DNA of 33,942 nt from Saliphagus infecundisoli (GCF_020177375.1 NZ_JAIWHV010000033.1:1-33942), one strand, 5' to 3'; positions 16,216 through 23,892 are shown, counted from the stretch's first letter. Notes: generated from the letters alone by a model not told the origin. Program-made: numbers and translations.

Positions 16216-16431
16216 TCACCAGATGAATCCAATCGAGAGCCCGATTGCGAGGAGACAGAGCCCGACAATGAGCAGTAATTGCGTTACTAGGAGGAACGTA
16301 GCGTAGCCCGCGATCACCGTCTCATTCTCATCAATCCACGTGCCGTAATCCTGGACTAACTGCTCGAGCCATTCCCGGTTAGATGCCCGTTGTGCGAGCA
16401 ATTCTTGACCGTGTCTTGGTTGAGTGCCCAT
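16216..16431 (-). CDS. Small membrane protein, 71 aa, probably 5'-truncated by ISH8
   Basis: A 71-residue protein whose first ~40 residues are hydrophilic (helical, ASNREWLEQLVQDYGTWIDE) and whose C-terminal third is one long hydrophobic span (YATFLLVTQLLLIVGLCLLA then IGLSIGFIW). The ATG is only 2 bp from the end of the second ISH8 at 16434, so either the gene has lost its original start and promoter or it is now read from the IS. The family is not recognised. Confidence 0.5.
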   Translation of the reverse strand: MGTQPRHGQELLAQRASNREWLEQLVQDYGTWIDENETVIAGYATFLLVTQLLLIVGLCLLAIGLSIGFIW

Positions 16432-16433
16432 TG

Positions 16434-17826
16434 GTCTTTAGCTAAGCCTCAACAGTCGGTTGGATGGTGGTAGCGAGCTGTTCCTGGAGGATTGGTCGTT
16501 GCTGGTGGATCTTCTGAGCGTCGTCGATCAGTCGCTGTAGCAGTGGTGGCGGTGAGTAGGCGAGATATTCCCTCAGTTCACGGAGGATGAGCTGGGCGTG
16601 CGACCGGAAGGTCGCCGCCCAGCGCTCCGGCGGGAACACCGTCCCTTCATCAGCGTGTTCTCTGACCAGACCAAGCAAATCACGGCTCACGACCAACGAT
16701 AACAACGCTGCGTACAGCAGAATCTCCACGATATGCTTCTTCGTCGTGTCGAACTCATCCAGTCCGTACTGTGTCTTGAGTTCGCGGAACAGCAACTCTA
16801 CCTGCCATCGACACCGGTAGATCGTCGCGAGATCAGCTGGGTAAAACTCGTCTCGAGAGAGGTTCGTGATGTACAGATGGTAGTCGTCGGCGTCCTCGTT
16901 GCGGACGCCGACGACGCGGAACCGTTTCGTATCCCGTGACTGCGTCCCCTCGTACTCCCTCCGATCGAACTCAACCTCGACTTCTACGTCGATGTACGTG
17001 CGTGAGAGATCGTCTACGATGTCGAAGATTTTCTCGCCCTCCAAGGGGATGGCGCGACCGCGCCATCCTCGTAGTTCATCCGTCACAACCGGGTTTGCGC
17101 TCCGTTTCAACCGGCTCACGAAGTAGCCGTCGTTCTCGTCGATCAACGCGAAGCGTCGGTACTTGAAGTACGCAAGATCGAAGATCGCTAGCCGTCCTTC
17201 CAGCCACGATCCCGTCTCAAACTCTGTACTGTCGTGCGTTTTCTCGTCTGTGACGCTGAAGCGTTCGACCGTCTGGTCGGTGACGTTATGGAGCAGGTGG
17301 AGCGACGCTCCAGCCTGCTCCTCATGACGTGCTGTGTACTCCTCGGAGAGCAACTCGTGCAACCGGAGAACAGTTCCATCAGCGATCATCACGTCTCGAA
17401 AACGGTCGAACTCCTTAGAAACAGTGTGAGGGACAGCGACCTCGTCGAAGCCGTACTCGACGAGGTCGCGGAGGTACTCTGCGAGTGTCGGCGTCAACCG
17501 CTGATAGAACCCTCCCGGAGAGAGCGACTCGTCGGCAGTGGAGTTGTAGCTGCGTCTGAAGGCTGCAAGCGTTCGGCTTTCGCCCGTGGCGAAGCCGAAC
17601 GCGAACGACCAGACAAGTGGTGGGATCTGAAGCTTCCCCTCGCGCTCGACCACGCCGACCGAATCGGCGTGGTCTTCGAGCGCTTCAGAAGGAAGGAGGT
17701 TAGTGAGACGACGTTCAATATGACGTGAGGAGGCTTTGGTGTACACAGCTATCGCCTCCTCATTCCTTCCGAAAAGATGTCCCGATAAGCTGCCGCTGTC
17801 ATGCGGTTCTTCGCTTAGCTAAAGAC
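16434..17826. mobile_element. Second ISH8-type insertion sequence
   Basis: A 1393-bp element with perfect 14-bp terminal inverted repeats (GTCTTTAGCTAAGC at 16434-16447, its complement at 17813-17826). The terminal sequence differs from the first ISH8, so this is a different IS of the same group. No target duplication is visible (GTGCCCATTG on one side, GGATGACCCC on the other), which suggests a deletion or recombination after insertion. Confidence 0.85.
16442..17746 (-). CDS. ISH8-type IS4-family transposase, second copy
   Basis: A 434-residue intact IS4-family transposase. Catalytic Asp residues lie in VMIADGTVLRL and LAIFDLAYFKY; the signature with the Glu is CRWQVELLFRELKTQYGLDE. It aligns along its whole length with the 9378-10676 protein but with many substitutions. 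Like that gene it carries long perfect hairpins (16591-16623, 16893-16925, 17047-17068, 17436-17469, 17570-17601 with one bulge, 17642-17688). Three of these sit at the same protein positions as in the first copy, with paired nucleotide changes. Confidence 0.92.
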   Translation of the reverse strand: MYTKASSRHIERRLTNLLPSEALEDHADSVGVVEREGKLQIPPLVWSFAFGFATGESRTLAAFRRSYNSTADESLSPGGFYQRLTPTLAEYLRDLVEYGFDEVAVPHTVSKEFDRFRDVMIADGTVLRLHELLSEEYTARHEEQAGASLHLLHNVTDQTVERFSVTDEKTHDSTEFETGSWLEGRLAIFDLAYFKYRRFALIDENDGYFVSRLKRSANPVVTDELRGWRGRAIPLEGEKIFDIVDDLSRTYIDVEVEVEFDRREYEGTQSRDTKRFRVVGVRNEDADDYHLYITNLSRDEFYPADLATIYRCRWQVELLFRELKTQYGLDEFDTTKKHIVEILLYAALLSLVVSRDLLGLVREHADEGTVFPPERWAATFRSHAQLILRELREYLAYSPPPLLQRLIDDAQKIHQQRPILQEQLATTIQPTVEA

Positions 17827-18422
17827 GGATGACCCCTGGTGTTAGATGCAGGAGTAGGTCGTGCACGTAGATGATAGATACCATCAGTCATAGTAGTGTT
17901 GATGGCGACCCGCCGAATTTCCCACGAATCTAGGTCGGGCTGCCACCGTAGGGCAACTCAGACCGGAGGACGATTCTCGCTTTTAGTACTCGCGGCTACA
18001 GAGCCTTCCAGGTCTCGTGTTGGTGCTCAGCTTTGCACGTTGATCTGACGACAGATTCCCCGTCTAAACATCCCCGAGAGGACGTCTATTGATGAGGTTT
18101 CTCAGTAGGGAACCAACGAGCTGTTCTTCGCAGGAGTGAGTCTCCTGTATTTTCGCAGCGGTCAGCGCGTCGTCGAAGTGGTCGGTTGCTCACGTGACCT
18201 CGAGATACCTGTTCAACAGCGAGTCTACTCCTGGTTCGACAAGTTGAACTGTAGGTCATCTACCGTGAAAAGCTGAGATTGAGGTTTTCATTGAGAAAGA
18301 GATGAGCACCGTTCCGACACAGATGAAACTCCGGTGTAGATAGTCGGTCCGTCGTACGTGTCTCATTAGCGGGTGAAAACGCCAAGATTATGGGTTAACT
18401 CTGGAGGGCGCTATCGCCACGA
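17827..18422. other. Non-coding stretch with IS end remnant
   Basis: About 600 bp without a supported gene. CTCAGCTTTGCACGTTGA at 18026-18043 equals, with one mismatch, the left terminal repeat of the IS701-type element at 25473, but what follows is unrelated, so it is a solo end. Between ~18160 and 18360 short frames read vaguely like transposase (ending FIEKEMSTVPTQMKLRCR) but cannot be assigned. A 7-bp inverted repeat, TGGAGGG/CCCTCCA (18402-18408 and 18429-18435), brackets the TATA-like box of RNA candidate B. Confidence 0.45.
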
Positions 18423-18430
18423 CTATAACC
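18423..18430 (+). promoter_or_regulatory. TATA-like box of RNA candidate B
   Basis: CTATAACC, 29 nt upstream of the first stem base. Part of a 16-base block identical to the one upstream of candidate A. A 7-bp inverted repeat directly flanks it and could be an operator. Confidence 0.55.
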
Positions 18431-18451
18431 CTCCACGTGAGTCACCTACAT

Positions 18452-18633
18452 GCGCGTCCCTGGTCGTCATGGTAATCTAGGGGCGTGTCCTGTACGTACT
18501 CGGGGCGGGATCTCCCCTCCCGTCCCACCCCATGCTCTCTAGTTGATCGCGAGCAGCGGCAGTATCAAAAACGTCGCCCCTGGTTCACATAGGGGGTGGG
18601 ACGGGACGACGAACACGTTATGCGATGTCGACC
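18452..18633 (+). ncRNA. Structured RNA candidate B
   Basis: Stem one is 18452-18463 with 18477-18488 (GCGCGTCCCTGG against CTAGGGGCGTGT, several GU pairs). CCTGTACGTACTCGG follows, a 15-nt block identical in candidate D. Then come a G-rich/C-rich hairpin, the GATCGCGAGCAGCGGC block shared with A (18545-18560), and a terminal hairpin (CGTCG 18572-18576 with CGACG 18607-18611, then an unpaired C/A and three GC pairs). Its loop holds CACATAGGGGGTGGG, identical in C. TCCCGTCCCACCCC (18518-18531) is perfectly complementary to 18593-18606, so the terminal loop can form a pseudoknot or an alternative fold. ATGCGATGTCGACC after it is also shared with C (one change). The TRAM-domain protein gene lies ~450 bp downstream. 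Confidence 0.65.
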
Positions 18634-18868
18634 TCTGTGATTAACACTCTGGACCAGTTGCGGTTGATACCGGTTTCAGTATATGTTCATCAAGAACTGC
18701 GTAGAGGCTCAGTTTCGCGAGTGTGATTTGATCATCGAATCCTGACTTCCTTTGATAAGGGAACGACTTCTGTATAACTCCGCTTTGTGGCATCTGGCCC
18801 GGGATGCGAGAGAGAACAGTGATTTACTGTACCCGACAGACTTATTACCTTTCATGACTGTTATTTAC

Positions 18869-18931
18869 ATGCACGGATCCACAAGTTGCGTCGCATTCAC
18901 ACACTACCGTGCACCCTACAGGCGGACCTAA
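18869..18931 (+). CDS. Possible leaderless 20-aa ORF before a terminator
   Basis: ATG 18869 to TAA 18929 encodes 20 residues (MHGSTSCVAFTHYRAPYRRT). A TTATTA box lies ~27 nt upstream (18842-18847), the classic distance for a leaderless haloarchaeal transcript, and a terminator-like hairpin begins inside its last codons. The unit would make an ~80-nt transcript. It may be a tiny protein gene, a leader, or a small RNA in which the frame is accidental. Confidence 0.3.
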   Translation: MHGSTSCVAFTHYRAPYRRT

Positions 18932-18948
18932 GCCATCCGCCTGTTTTT
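18919..18948 (+). terminator. Hairpin plus T-run terminator
   Basis: A perfect 8-bp stem (CAGGCGGA 18919-18926, TCCGCCTG 18936-18943) with a 9-nt loop, followed by TTTTT. Archaeal termination mainly needs the T-run; the hairpin is an added sign. It would end the short unit starting near 18869, ~140 bp before the TRAM gene. Confidence 0.6.
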
Positions 18949-19087
18949 GCTGCTGATCATCTCTGAACTGCGTTCGTTAGTGTCCAAGAGGTGGAGCTGT
19001 ATCGACCGACCTCCGCAATGGTTCGGTTTCCGAGATGACGCCCTGTGGTCACCAGTAGACTCAAGGTGATGGTTGGATGAGAATCGA

Positions 19088-19525
19088 ATGGAAGATTTCA
19101 GTATGGAGGTACCTGAAGAGTTGCTCTGTCTGTTCAGTGCCGAGGTTGAGGCCGATGGCGACTCGTATCGAATCGAGATTCCTGCTCGAGAGGTCACCGA
19201 GGGTGATCTCCAACTAGGAGAGGCCTATCGCGTCGCACTGCTTGCATCTGATTCTGATTCTGGCTCATCAGCCCATGAGACGACCGGGCAATCATCCGAA
19301 TCCAGTGCACGTGATCCACCGATTGCAGAGGGTGATCGCCGGATCGTCGATATCGACGATATCGGCAAGCGAGGGGATGGTATCGCCCGTGTCGAGCGGG
19401 GCTACGTGGTCATCGTTCCGGAGACCGAGATCGGCGACCGGGTCAAGATTGAAATCGAGAACGTCCAGGAAACGCTCGCCTTCGGCGAGGTCATCGAACA
19501 TGTTGACCCCACCGTCCACGAGTGA
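19088..19525 (+). CDS. TRAM-domain RNA-binding protein
   Basis: A 145-residue protein. Residues ~1-55 form a small N-terminal module common in haloarchaeal homologues (MEVPEELLCLFSAEVEADGD ... IEIPAREV ... GEAYRVALL). A Ser-rich linker follows, then a C-terminal TRAM domain (DIDDIGKRGDGIARVERGYV then VPETEIGDRVKIEIENVQET), a beta-barrel that binds RNA. Stand-alone archaeal TRAM proteins have been described as RNA chaperones resembling cold-shock proteins. The start at 19088 is preferred over TTG 19073. It is convergent with the TBP gene and downstream of RNA candidate B and the small terminator unit. Confidence 0.85.
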   Translation: MEDFSMEVPEELLCLFSAEVEADGDSYRIEIPAREVTEGDLQLGEAYRVALLASDSDSGSSAHETTGQSSESSARDPPIAEGDRRIVDIDDIGKRGDGIARVERGYVVIVPETEIGDRVKIEIENVQETLAFGEVIEHVDPTVHE

Positions 19526-19592
19526 CTGATGGGGCTTCCAAGCTAGCGAACCCTCTCGGCTAGCGAGGAGTCCATCTCCGAGTTCACAGATG

Positions 19593-20153
19593 CTACTCGA
19601 GCAATCCAAGATCGTCTAATCGTGCGTGAACCGCAGTAATCGCATCCTCGGCATCGCTTGGCTGAGTTCCACCGGTGATGACGAGTTTCCCACTGCCGAA
19701 CAGCAAGACGACGACGTCCAGTTCGTCGGCCCGATAGACGAGTCCGGGGAACTGTTCGGGTTCGTACTCGACGGCCTCCAATCCGAAGCCGATCGCGACT
19801 GCGTTGAGATTGAGCGACGTGCCGAGATCACCGCTTGTCACGATGTTCTGGACCGTAACGTCTGGCTCCTCTGGGACATTAAGACCCAATCGACGAAGTT
19901 TCTCGAACGTCTGCCCGACTGCTGTCGACAAGTCCTCGACTGACGAAGCACCGGTACAGACGATCTTCCCTGAGCGGAAGATCAGTGATGCAGCTTTCGG
20001 ATCGGTCGTTCGCGAGACAACCCCTGGGAATTGATCTGGCTCGAACGAGGCGCCGTCGAGATCGTCCGCAAGCGACTCGAGATCGAGTTCCTGGTCGATG
20101 CTCGTCGACCCGACGACGTTCTCCGTCGAAAGTGTCTCTGTAAGGTCTCCCAT
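19593..20153 (-). CDS. tbp: TATA-box-binding protein paralogue
   Basis: A 186-residue TBP with both saddle repeats. Repeat 1 contains GASFEPDQFPGVVSRTTDP and SLIFRSGKIVCTGASS; repeat 2 contains AVEYEPEQFPGLVYRADELD and VLLFGSGKLVITGG. IVTSGDLG and LDDLGLLE close the match to haloarchaeal TBPs. It acts with TFB to place RNA polymerase on promoters. Haloarchaea often carry several TBPs, some on megaplasmids, to switch gene sets; this one departs from the usual in acidic substitutions at the N-terminus. It is divergent from a PadR regulator, with ~190 bp between. Confidence 0.93.
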   Translation of the reverse strand: MGDLTETLSTENVVGSTSIDQELDLESLADDLDGASFEPDQFPGVVSRTTDPKAASLIFRSGKIVCTGASSVEDLSTAVGQTFEKLRRLGLNVPEEPDVTVQNIVTSGDLGTSLNLNAVAIGFGLEAVEYEPEQFPGLVYRADELDVVVLLFGSGKLVITGGTQPSDAEDAITAVHARLDDLGLLE

Positions 20154-20345
20154 CCCTTTTGATAGGGCTGCCTGGAACCGATATTAATCTGCTGTTGTAC
20201 GGTAACCGCGTTCCCGCTCGGTCCGCAAGATGTGGCTTGGTGAAACACTCCGTTGTGGGAGATAGTCAGCTGAATTCAGGTGAATTTGGCTAATCTGACG
20301 GTCAAGATCGAGTGTATTTATTGGTAGGAGAACTGAGTCGCGAGT

Positions 20346-20645
20346 ATGTTGGCCGATCTGACCGGGTTTCAGCGTGACCTCTTGTTCGTCCTCAGCGGGT
20401 TGGGGACGCCGAGTGGAAGCGAACTCATGAGCAAGGTCGAACAATCGCAGGATCGACCGGTCCTCCATGGGCGCCTCTACTCAAATCTAGACGACCTTGT
20501 CGAGGCAGGATACATCGAGAAGGGGGAGCTCGACGGACGGACGAACTACTATGCACTCACCGATGAGGGGTACGAGAAGCTCCGGGCTCGCCACGAGTGG
20601 GAGCAGGAGCATCTCGAGGCGCCGTCAACTGCTGACGCCGACTAA
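20346..20645 (+). CDS. PadR-family transcriptional regulator
   Basis: A 99-residue winged-helix protein of PadR type: LTGFQRDLLFVLSGLGTPSG opens helix 1, a recognition helix precedes GRLYSNLDDLVEAGYIEKGE, and the wing is DGRTNYYALTDEGYEKL. The short C-terminus is an acidic helix, probably for dimerisation. It is divergent from the TBP gene; regulation of tbp or of itself is possible. The ATG follows a short leader, GTCGCGAGT. Confidence 0.85.
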   Translation: MLADLTGFQRDLLFVLSGLGTPSGSELMSKVEQSQDRPVLHGRLYSNLDDLVEAGYIEKGELDGRTNYYALTDEGYEKLRARHEWEQEHLEAPSTADAD

Positions 20646-20711
20646 CGAACACAGCCCTGTTACCACCTGTTGAAGGGTGTCAAAACGGCAGGGGCTGTGA
20701 CTGGCTGGTGA

Positions 20712-21689
20712 CTACGAGGTCCCGATCTCCGTTCCCGGACTGAACTCGGTTAGCTGCTCAATCCGCTGTTCGAGCTCGTCGACTTCCTCACGGAGGTCCT
20801 CAGCTTCAGGCTCGTCGCTCAATGCGAGCTGGTCTTTGAGTCCTTGGAGCCGGCTCTGTTTGGTTTCCTCGTCGACGTCGGCTTTGCGGACGTACTCTCG
20901 CTCGTCGATCTCGTAGACGGCCGAGTCGGACAGTTCGGTCACGTCGAGTGCTTCGTCGACCTTCTCTCGGTCGACGGCCATGACGCGTTCGCGAGCGATA
21001 CCTTCCTCCTCGAGGACGCGGAGCACTTTGTCATCGTCCTTGAGCGAACGATTTCGACGGGTCGTCCGCTGAACCGACCCGTACTGGCCGTGAACCGGCT
21101 GGTCATGGTGCAGCCGGTCGAGGAGGATCTCTCGGACCTCTGTGCGGAGATCGCCTGCGTTGCGTTGGACGTCCGAGAGCAGCGTGTAGAGGTTGATGAG
21201 TACGGGCGTCTCCCACTCGTCGAACGCAGCGGGGTCATGACGTTCGAGCGTATCGATCAGCAAGAGCATGTCGGCGTAGACGTCGAGATCCGGTTCGGTC
21301 CGATCCTGGTCGCCATCACTCGACGGGGTGGCCCCGGTGATGAGCTGGGAGGTGGTCGGCTCGTCGGTTTCGGTGAGCGTCTCGGCTCGCGTGTCACACT
21401 CGTAGCGAGGATGAAGGCTCAAGACGGCAGCGTAGGGTTCGGCATCGGGCGGAAGACGCTGGAGTTGGAAGGTGCCGCTGGCGTCGGAGATCCGGTCGGC
21501 CAGCGTTGCGAACTGGTCGCGTTTGAGGGGTTCTTTGTCGCCTGCCTTGGTTTCCGTAATCACGATGCGGTGCTCCTGGACGTCGGTGATCCTGAACTCG
21601 GTCTCTGTGAGCGGGGTGACGAGGGTCGCCTCGTCGTCGAGGGCGTCGCACTCGTCGAGGAGCGTATGCCAGCTCGTTCCAAACGGCAT
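20712..21689 (-). CDS. Hypothetical haloarchaeal protein with coiled-coil C-terminus
   Basis: A 325-residue acidic protein. The N-terminal ~70 residues form a beta-rich module (TEFRITDVQEHRIVITETKA, KRDQFATLADRI) similar in feel to small DNA- or nucleotide-handling modules. The middle is helical (YADMLLLIDTLERHD, VLINLYTLLSDVQ), and the end is a coiled coil (EEDLREEVDELEQRIEQL-like heptads). Start MPFGTSW at 21689 replaces a longer frame to 21755. I believe it belongs to a family seen on haloarchaeal plasmids but cannot name a function. It is convergent with the PadR gene. Confidence 0.65.
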   Translation of the reverse strand: MPFGTSWHTLLDECDALDDEATLVTPLTETEFRITDVQEHRIVITETKAGDKEPLKRDQFATLADRISDASGTFQLQRLPPDAEPYAAVLSLHPRYECDTRAETLTETDEPTTSQLITGATPSSDGDQDRTEPDLDVYADMLLLIDTLERHDPAAFDEWETPVLINLYTLLSDVQRNAGDLRTEVREILLDRLHHDQPVHGQYGSVQRTTRRNRSLKDDDKVLRVLEEEGIARERVMAVDREKVDEALDVTELSDSAVYEIDEREYVRKADVDEETKQSRLQGLKDQLALSDEPEAEDLREEVDELEQRIEQLTEFSPGTEIGTS

Positions 21690-21852
21690 AGCAGAGTGTG
21701 GGGTCTGGGGACCAAAACATCTTGCTTGTGACGGTAGAGTGGCTGATCTGACCACTCGATTTCGTCGGGGAGTGTTCCGTCCTCTTTTGAGACAGATCTC
21801 GCGTTACATTTGGGTGCGCAGGTGGCGACATAGCGATCTTCGGGTATCTCCG

Positions 21853-22659
21853 TCAGAAGAGCCCGATAATGAATCCGAGGCCCATGATAGTGAGGACGAC
21901 GGCGGAGAACATGGGAAGATAGGGCGTGTACCGCTCGACTCGTTCTTCGGAGTGTTCGTAGCCCGCGATCAATAACATCGTCAGGCCAACGATTCCGAGG
22001 ATAACCGTAAGTGCATAGGCGGTCATCAGTTCGAGGCAGTATGGCGAGCCAGCGCAGAGGGCGATGATTTCAAACTCTTCTTCGTGGGCGAATCCGAGAA
22101 CGAACGCGAACCACGCGATCCCGAGGAGGCCGCGGTCCGCCGAATCGTCAAGCGTATCGTGGGAGTGCTCGTGCCCGCCGAGAAACGGAATCCACACGGT
22201 GAGCCGACTGAATCGACTCTTATCGTTGTGCTCATGTGAGTGCTGGTGTTCGTCCTCGTGATCATGCTCGTGCTCGCCACTGTGTTCGTGGGAATGATCG
22301 TCGTGACCGTGTGAGTGGCCGTGGAAGTATTCACGGATTCCGAGCGCGATGAGTAACACGCCAGCGACGAGACTGACTGGCCCGCCGATTCGGACGTCTC
22401 CGAAGAGCACGACCGGTTCGTTGACCTGTGTGAGGTTGAAATAGGATTTCGCGTAAAAGAACACTGCCACCATCGCGATGCTACTGACGAGGTGGCCGAC
22501 GCCGATGATGAAACTCGCAGCAAAGCCGTAGAGCCACTTGTTCGTCTGGTCGAGCGCATACGAGGCAGCCACGGGCCATCCGTGTCCGGGTTCGACTCCG
22601 TGGACCGCCCCGAGAGCAATCGCCCCGGCAAAGAGTCCGAGATTGTCGAGATACACCAT
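21853..22659 (-). CDS. NicO/RcnA-like nickel-cobalt transporter
   Basis: A 268-residue membrane protein of about six helices. The N-terminal GAVHGVEPGHGWPVAASYAL carries the HxxxPGH motif of the NicO/UreH/RcnA family. A long loop between helices (residues ~110-150) is extremely His-rich with alternating Asp/Glu, a metal sink or sensor typical of RcnA-type exporters. The later half has GIAWFAFVLGFAHEEEFEII, which repeats the His motif. The likely role is Ni/Co efflux or uptake across the cytoplasmic membrane. ATG 22659 directly precedes the first helix. No metal-responsive operator is evident. Confidence 0.88.
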   Translation of the reverse strand: MVYLDNLGLFAGAIALGAVHGVEPGHGWPVAASYALDQTNKWLYGFAASFIIGVGHLVSSIAMVAVFFYAKSYFNLTQVNEPVVLFGDVRIGGPVSLVAGVLLIALGIREYFHGHSHGHDDHSHEHSGEHEHDHEDEHQHSHEHNDKSRFSRLTVWIPFLGGHEHSHDTLDDSADRGLLGIAWFAFVLGFAHEEEFEIIALCAGSPYCLELMTAYALTVILGIVGLTMLLIAGYEHSEERVERYTPYLPMFSAVVLTIMGLGFIIGLF

Positions 22660-22811
22660 CCGTACGGCGATATTCCGAAGACGATCGGTTTATGGATTGT
22701 TACTACCGAATCGGTGGAATCGTCATAACACGGGGCTCAATTCGAGAACAAGCGTCGATATCTCTACTACGAGTGGAAGAAAATGTGCCGAACTCATCAA
22801 CCACACATCGT

Positions 22812-22847
22812 GTAGTGCCCGTGGAGACAGTACTGGGGGTGCACTAC
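22812..22847. other. Hairpin upstream of the nickel transporter gene
   Basis: GTAGTGC and GCACTAC (7 bp perfect) flank ~22 nt. On the plus strand CCTGCGATC follows, as after the stem of the structured RNAs, and ACACATCGT precedes. However, the CTAT box at the usual distance is absent and the region runs into a coding gene at 22864. It may be a degenerate sixth member or an unrelated leader structure of the minus-strand transporter mRNA. Confidence 0.35.
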
Positions 22848-22863
22848 CTGCGATCGGAGCGCC

Positions 22864-23259
22864 TCAGCACATCATACTCGTCTGTTCAACGAGTCGCTTG
22901 CAACGGATAGAGATGAGTCCAACCGGCATATCGTCTGCGGGAAGATAGACATACTCGCCGTATTCGTCGTCAAGCAGTGATTCGATAAATGCCGGCTCGT
23001 CGGTTCCCGTCACCATGACGAGCGGGTGAGTGGGGTGGGACTGCCGAAACTCCTCGTACAACGTGGGTGCATCAGCGACCTCCTCTGCGACGATCGCGAC
23101 GACACAGTCTCCGTTAGTGACAGCGTCGGGATCGGGATGGGGGGCAAAGCTAGTGATCGTCTTGACGGTAAGACCGGACGTGTGGTCGATCAGTTGGTCC
23201 GCGATTCGCGTCCCGTTCCGGCCGACGGTCGCGAGTGTGAGTTGCACCGGTCCATCCAT
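22864..23259 (-). CDS. Hypothetical protein, possible degenerate receiver-like domain
   Basis: A 131-residue protein. Alternating beta and alpha segments (VQLTLATVGRNGTRIADQLI, GDCVVAIVAEEVADAPTLYE, HPLVMVTGTDEPAF, YGEYVYLPADDMPVGLISIR) recall a receiver/Rossmann-like fold, in particular degenerate receiver domains of haloarchaeal regulators. A phosphoacceptor Asp in the expected place is not clear (TNGDCVVA is the nearest). The start MDGPVQLT at 23259 is preferred over 23319. It stands upstream of the nickel transporter on the same strand with ~200 bp between. Function unknown. Confidence 0.55.
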   Translation of the reverse strand: MDGPVQLTLATVGRNGTRIADQLIDHTSGLTVKTITSFAPHPDPDAVTNGDCVVAIVAEEVADAPTLYEEFRQSHPTHPLVMVTGTDEPAFIESLLDDEYGEYVYLPADDMPVGLISIRCKRLVEQTSMMC

Positions 23260-23480
23260 AGAGCGCGTAATTCTCTCCAGATGCTTGTATACGGGCCTTC
23301 CTGGGAAAGTAATAACCAATGGATAATAACATGTTTTCTTATTGTCAATTAATTAAAACTGTTACGAATTCAATGCAGAACGAACAGGGCGCCTTATCAC
23401 CTGCAAGCGGCCTCAATGGAGCTAAACCTCTATCTGACTTGGCCGGTCCAACGGGAGAGGTAGCCATATAACCCACACAT

Positions 23481-23488
23481 CTATTACT
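23481..23488 (+). promoter_or_regulatory. TATA-like box of RNA candidate C
   Basis: CTATTACT, 30 nt before the stem of candidate C. An alternative ATATAACC at 23467-23474 resembles the A and B boxes more closely in sequence but sits 44 nt away, so the spacing favours 23481. Confidence 0.4.
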
Positions 23489-23510
23489 TTCCCCTGGTTA
23501 CTCCCTGAGC

Positions 23511-23693
23511 GCACGACCCGATCTGAAGGCACACGGGACCAGAGGGTCGTGCTGCCATTCAGAGGCACACCACCGACGGGCGGGCCACCACCGCCCGCTC
23601 GTTTTCTGGAAGCAGTCAGAACCACGGAAACTCGTCGCCCCGGATGCACATAGGGGGTGGGTGGGGCAACGAGTGCGATATGCGATGCCGACC
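23511..23693 (+). ncRNA. Structured RNA candidate C
   Basis: Stem one: GCACGACCC 23511-23519 with GGGTCGTGC 23544-23552. Second hairpin: CGGGCGG 23577-23583 with CCGCCCG 23591-23597, loop GCCACCA. Terminal hairpin: ACTCGT 23630-23635 with ACGAGT 23669-23674, an unpaired C/A, then GCCCC with GGGGC; the loop holds CACATAGGGGGTGGG (23647-23661), identical to B. The terminal stem sequence differs from B on both strands yet keeps pairing and the same C/A mismatch. ATGCGATGCCGACC closes the similarity. No coding frame is credible here. It lies between two regulatory genes. Confidence 0.65.
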
Positions 23694-23892
23694 CGAGTGG
23701 TTCCAAGGCCGACACTATACCCATATCTCCAATGCCCATTAGTAATGGGTCCGAACAAACGAACTGAAGTGACCATTTAGAGTAAGATATAGTTACCACG
23801 GCGATCTAAATGGATCTAACACAACTTGGCGACTGTCTCGAGATCGGAATTGACTTGCAGTATCGTGGGAAAAGAATACTATACTAACTCAT

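Noticed and set aside
18026-18380. A second copy of the IS701-like element
   Set aside because: Only the 18-nt end matches; the following sequence is unrelated and no transposase motif is readable.
20844-21731. Long plus-strand frame opposite the 325-aa hypothetical gene
   Set aside because: Composition (Val/Gly/Arg-rich) is that of an antisense shadow; the minus frame is acidic and has a coiled coil.
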